Shown here piece after piece: positions 63,638 through 64,000 of a stretch of DNA of 64,000 bases. The stretch comes from Thermomonospora echinospora (GTDB lineage: Bacteria > Actinomycetota > Actinomycetes > Streptosporangiales > Streptosporangiaceae), in contig NZ_FNVO01000005.1 of assembly GCF_900108175.1 (NCBI RefSeq), positions 514,049 to 578,048 of the forward strand, read 5' to 3'. The first letter of the stretch is position 1. Each line of letters starts with the position of its first letter. Below the pieces are notes generated by a model, which searched no databases, was not told where the DNA came from, and saw only the letters and a list, made by a program, of their open reading frames with translations. Both the position numbers and the translations under genes were made by a program.

Positions 63638-64000
63638 TCTACTCGCTGGTCCGTGAACTCGCCGCCGACTCAATCCCGGTCGCGGTGGCCTGCCGGGTAT
63701 TGAACGTCTCCACCTCGGGATACTACGACTGGCTCGGGCGGCCCGAATCACCGCGTGCTCTGCGCAACAAGGAACCGGCGAAGATGATCCGCGAAATCCA
63801 TGCAGAATCGCGCGGCAGCCATGGCTCGCCACGGGTACATGCCGAGCCGGCGCTCGGGCTGGGCGAGCAGGTGAACCGCAAGCGGGTCGAGCGGCTGATG
63901 CGCCGGGCCGGGCTGCAGGGCGTCTACCGGCGGCGAGGGCGCCGCGACCTGGTGAACGCCGCGACGGAGGAGGACCTGGTGCAGCGCCACTTCGACGTCG
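63634..64000 (+). CDS. IS3-family transposase OrfB, partial
   Basis: The open frame runs from the slippery CCCAAAG to the window end without a stop: SLVRELAADSIPVAVACRVL, SRGSHGSPRVHAEPALGLGE, VNRKRVERLMRRAGLQGVYR. This is the N-terminal HTH_21 region of IS3 OrfB; the DDE part is outside the window. No own start is evident, consistent with translation by -1 frameshift from OrfA. Confidence 0.88.

Larger units (their letters stand above)
63280..64000 (+). mobile_element. IS3-family insertion sequence, left part (runs off window)
   Basis: The left end CCCCCTGTAGCACGGAC, followed by TGCTGACCTGAGG, closely parallels the left end of the IS at 38111 (CCCCCGTTGTTCGGACACC then TGACCTGAGG). The two elements belong to the same subgroup. 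It is inserted in the IS630-type remnant. The right end lies beyond the window. Confidence 0.85.

Overview
The window is high-GC DNA with GTG/ATG starts, ATGA-type gene overlaps and GC-rich hairpin terminators. It carries families typical of large actinomycetes: LivFGMHK operons, F420/LLM oxidoreductases, DUF4192, DUF6228 and HATPase anti-sigma-like proteins. A Streptosporangiales/Actinomadura-like actinomycete is the likely source. This is inferred from content, not from a marker gene.

Region 1 (1-13 kb) is a type III-D CRISPR-Cas locus. A 6-repeat array (20-383) is read leftward. It is followed by a leftward membrane-anchored SAVED-domain gene (533-1609). A tightly overlapping rightward operon then encodes Cas10, a Cas7-Cas5(Csx10)-C-terminal-helical fusion, a double-Cas7 protein, Csx19 and a large Cas7 of the TIGR03986 type. 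This is the subunit set of the compact 'III-Dv' effector known from Synechocystis. A large CARF/HEPN (Csm6-like) ribonuclease that looks internally duplicated follows. The inference is that target RNA binding activates Cas10, its GGDD palm makes cyclic oligoadenylates, and two separate effectors (membrane SAVED and Csm6-like RNase) respond. No cas1 or cas2 is present.

Region 2 (13-20.5 kb) holds mobile-element-type cargo: a hypothetical, a DUF932 protein, two hypotheticals, a broken ssb, a leucine-rich-variant repeat protein and a truncated PAPS-reductase-like gene. It runs directly into a second CRISPR array with a different 36-bp repeat, followed by cas6, the only Cas6 in the window.

Region 3 (20.5-34.6 kb) is mixed accessory DNA. 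It contains an ankyrin/DUF1963 protein, small hypotheticals, an alpha/beta hydrolase with a divergent TetR regulator and a perfect palindromic operator, an intact ssb, DUF4192, a 3-repeat CRISPR array with the first repeat family in opposite orientation, a HAD protein, an ATP-binding regulator, methyltransferases and another TetR. Several stretches of 0.3-0.8 kb have no recognisable gene.

Region 4 (34.5-43.5 kb) is the remains of an actinomycete conjugative element: a TrbL-like membrane protein, a transfer accessory protein, a VirB2-like small membrane protein and a transglycosylase/NlpC-P60 hydrolase. The last two are each interrupted by an in-frame TGA where relatives are expected to have Trp. 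An XRE regulator and four copies of a TTTGCTRYAGCAAA-like palindrome bracket the region. An IS3-family element has split a small gene, and a tRNA 3'-end remnant marks a possible integration site.

Region 5 (43.5-63 kb) is an intact carboxylic-acid/acyl-CoA catabolic island. It has a 13-gene leftward operon (enoyl-CoA hydratase, LivKHMFG transporter, acyl-CoA ligase, SDR, two acyl-CoA dehydrogenase pairs, TPP enzyme) and a leftward acyl-CoA ligase. A rightward GntR-led set encodes a hydratase, a class III CoA-transferase and an LLM oxidoreductase. The right edge has an IS630-type remnant cut by a second IS3-family element that runs off the window.
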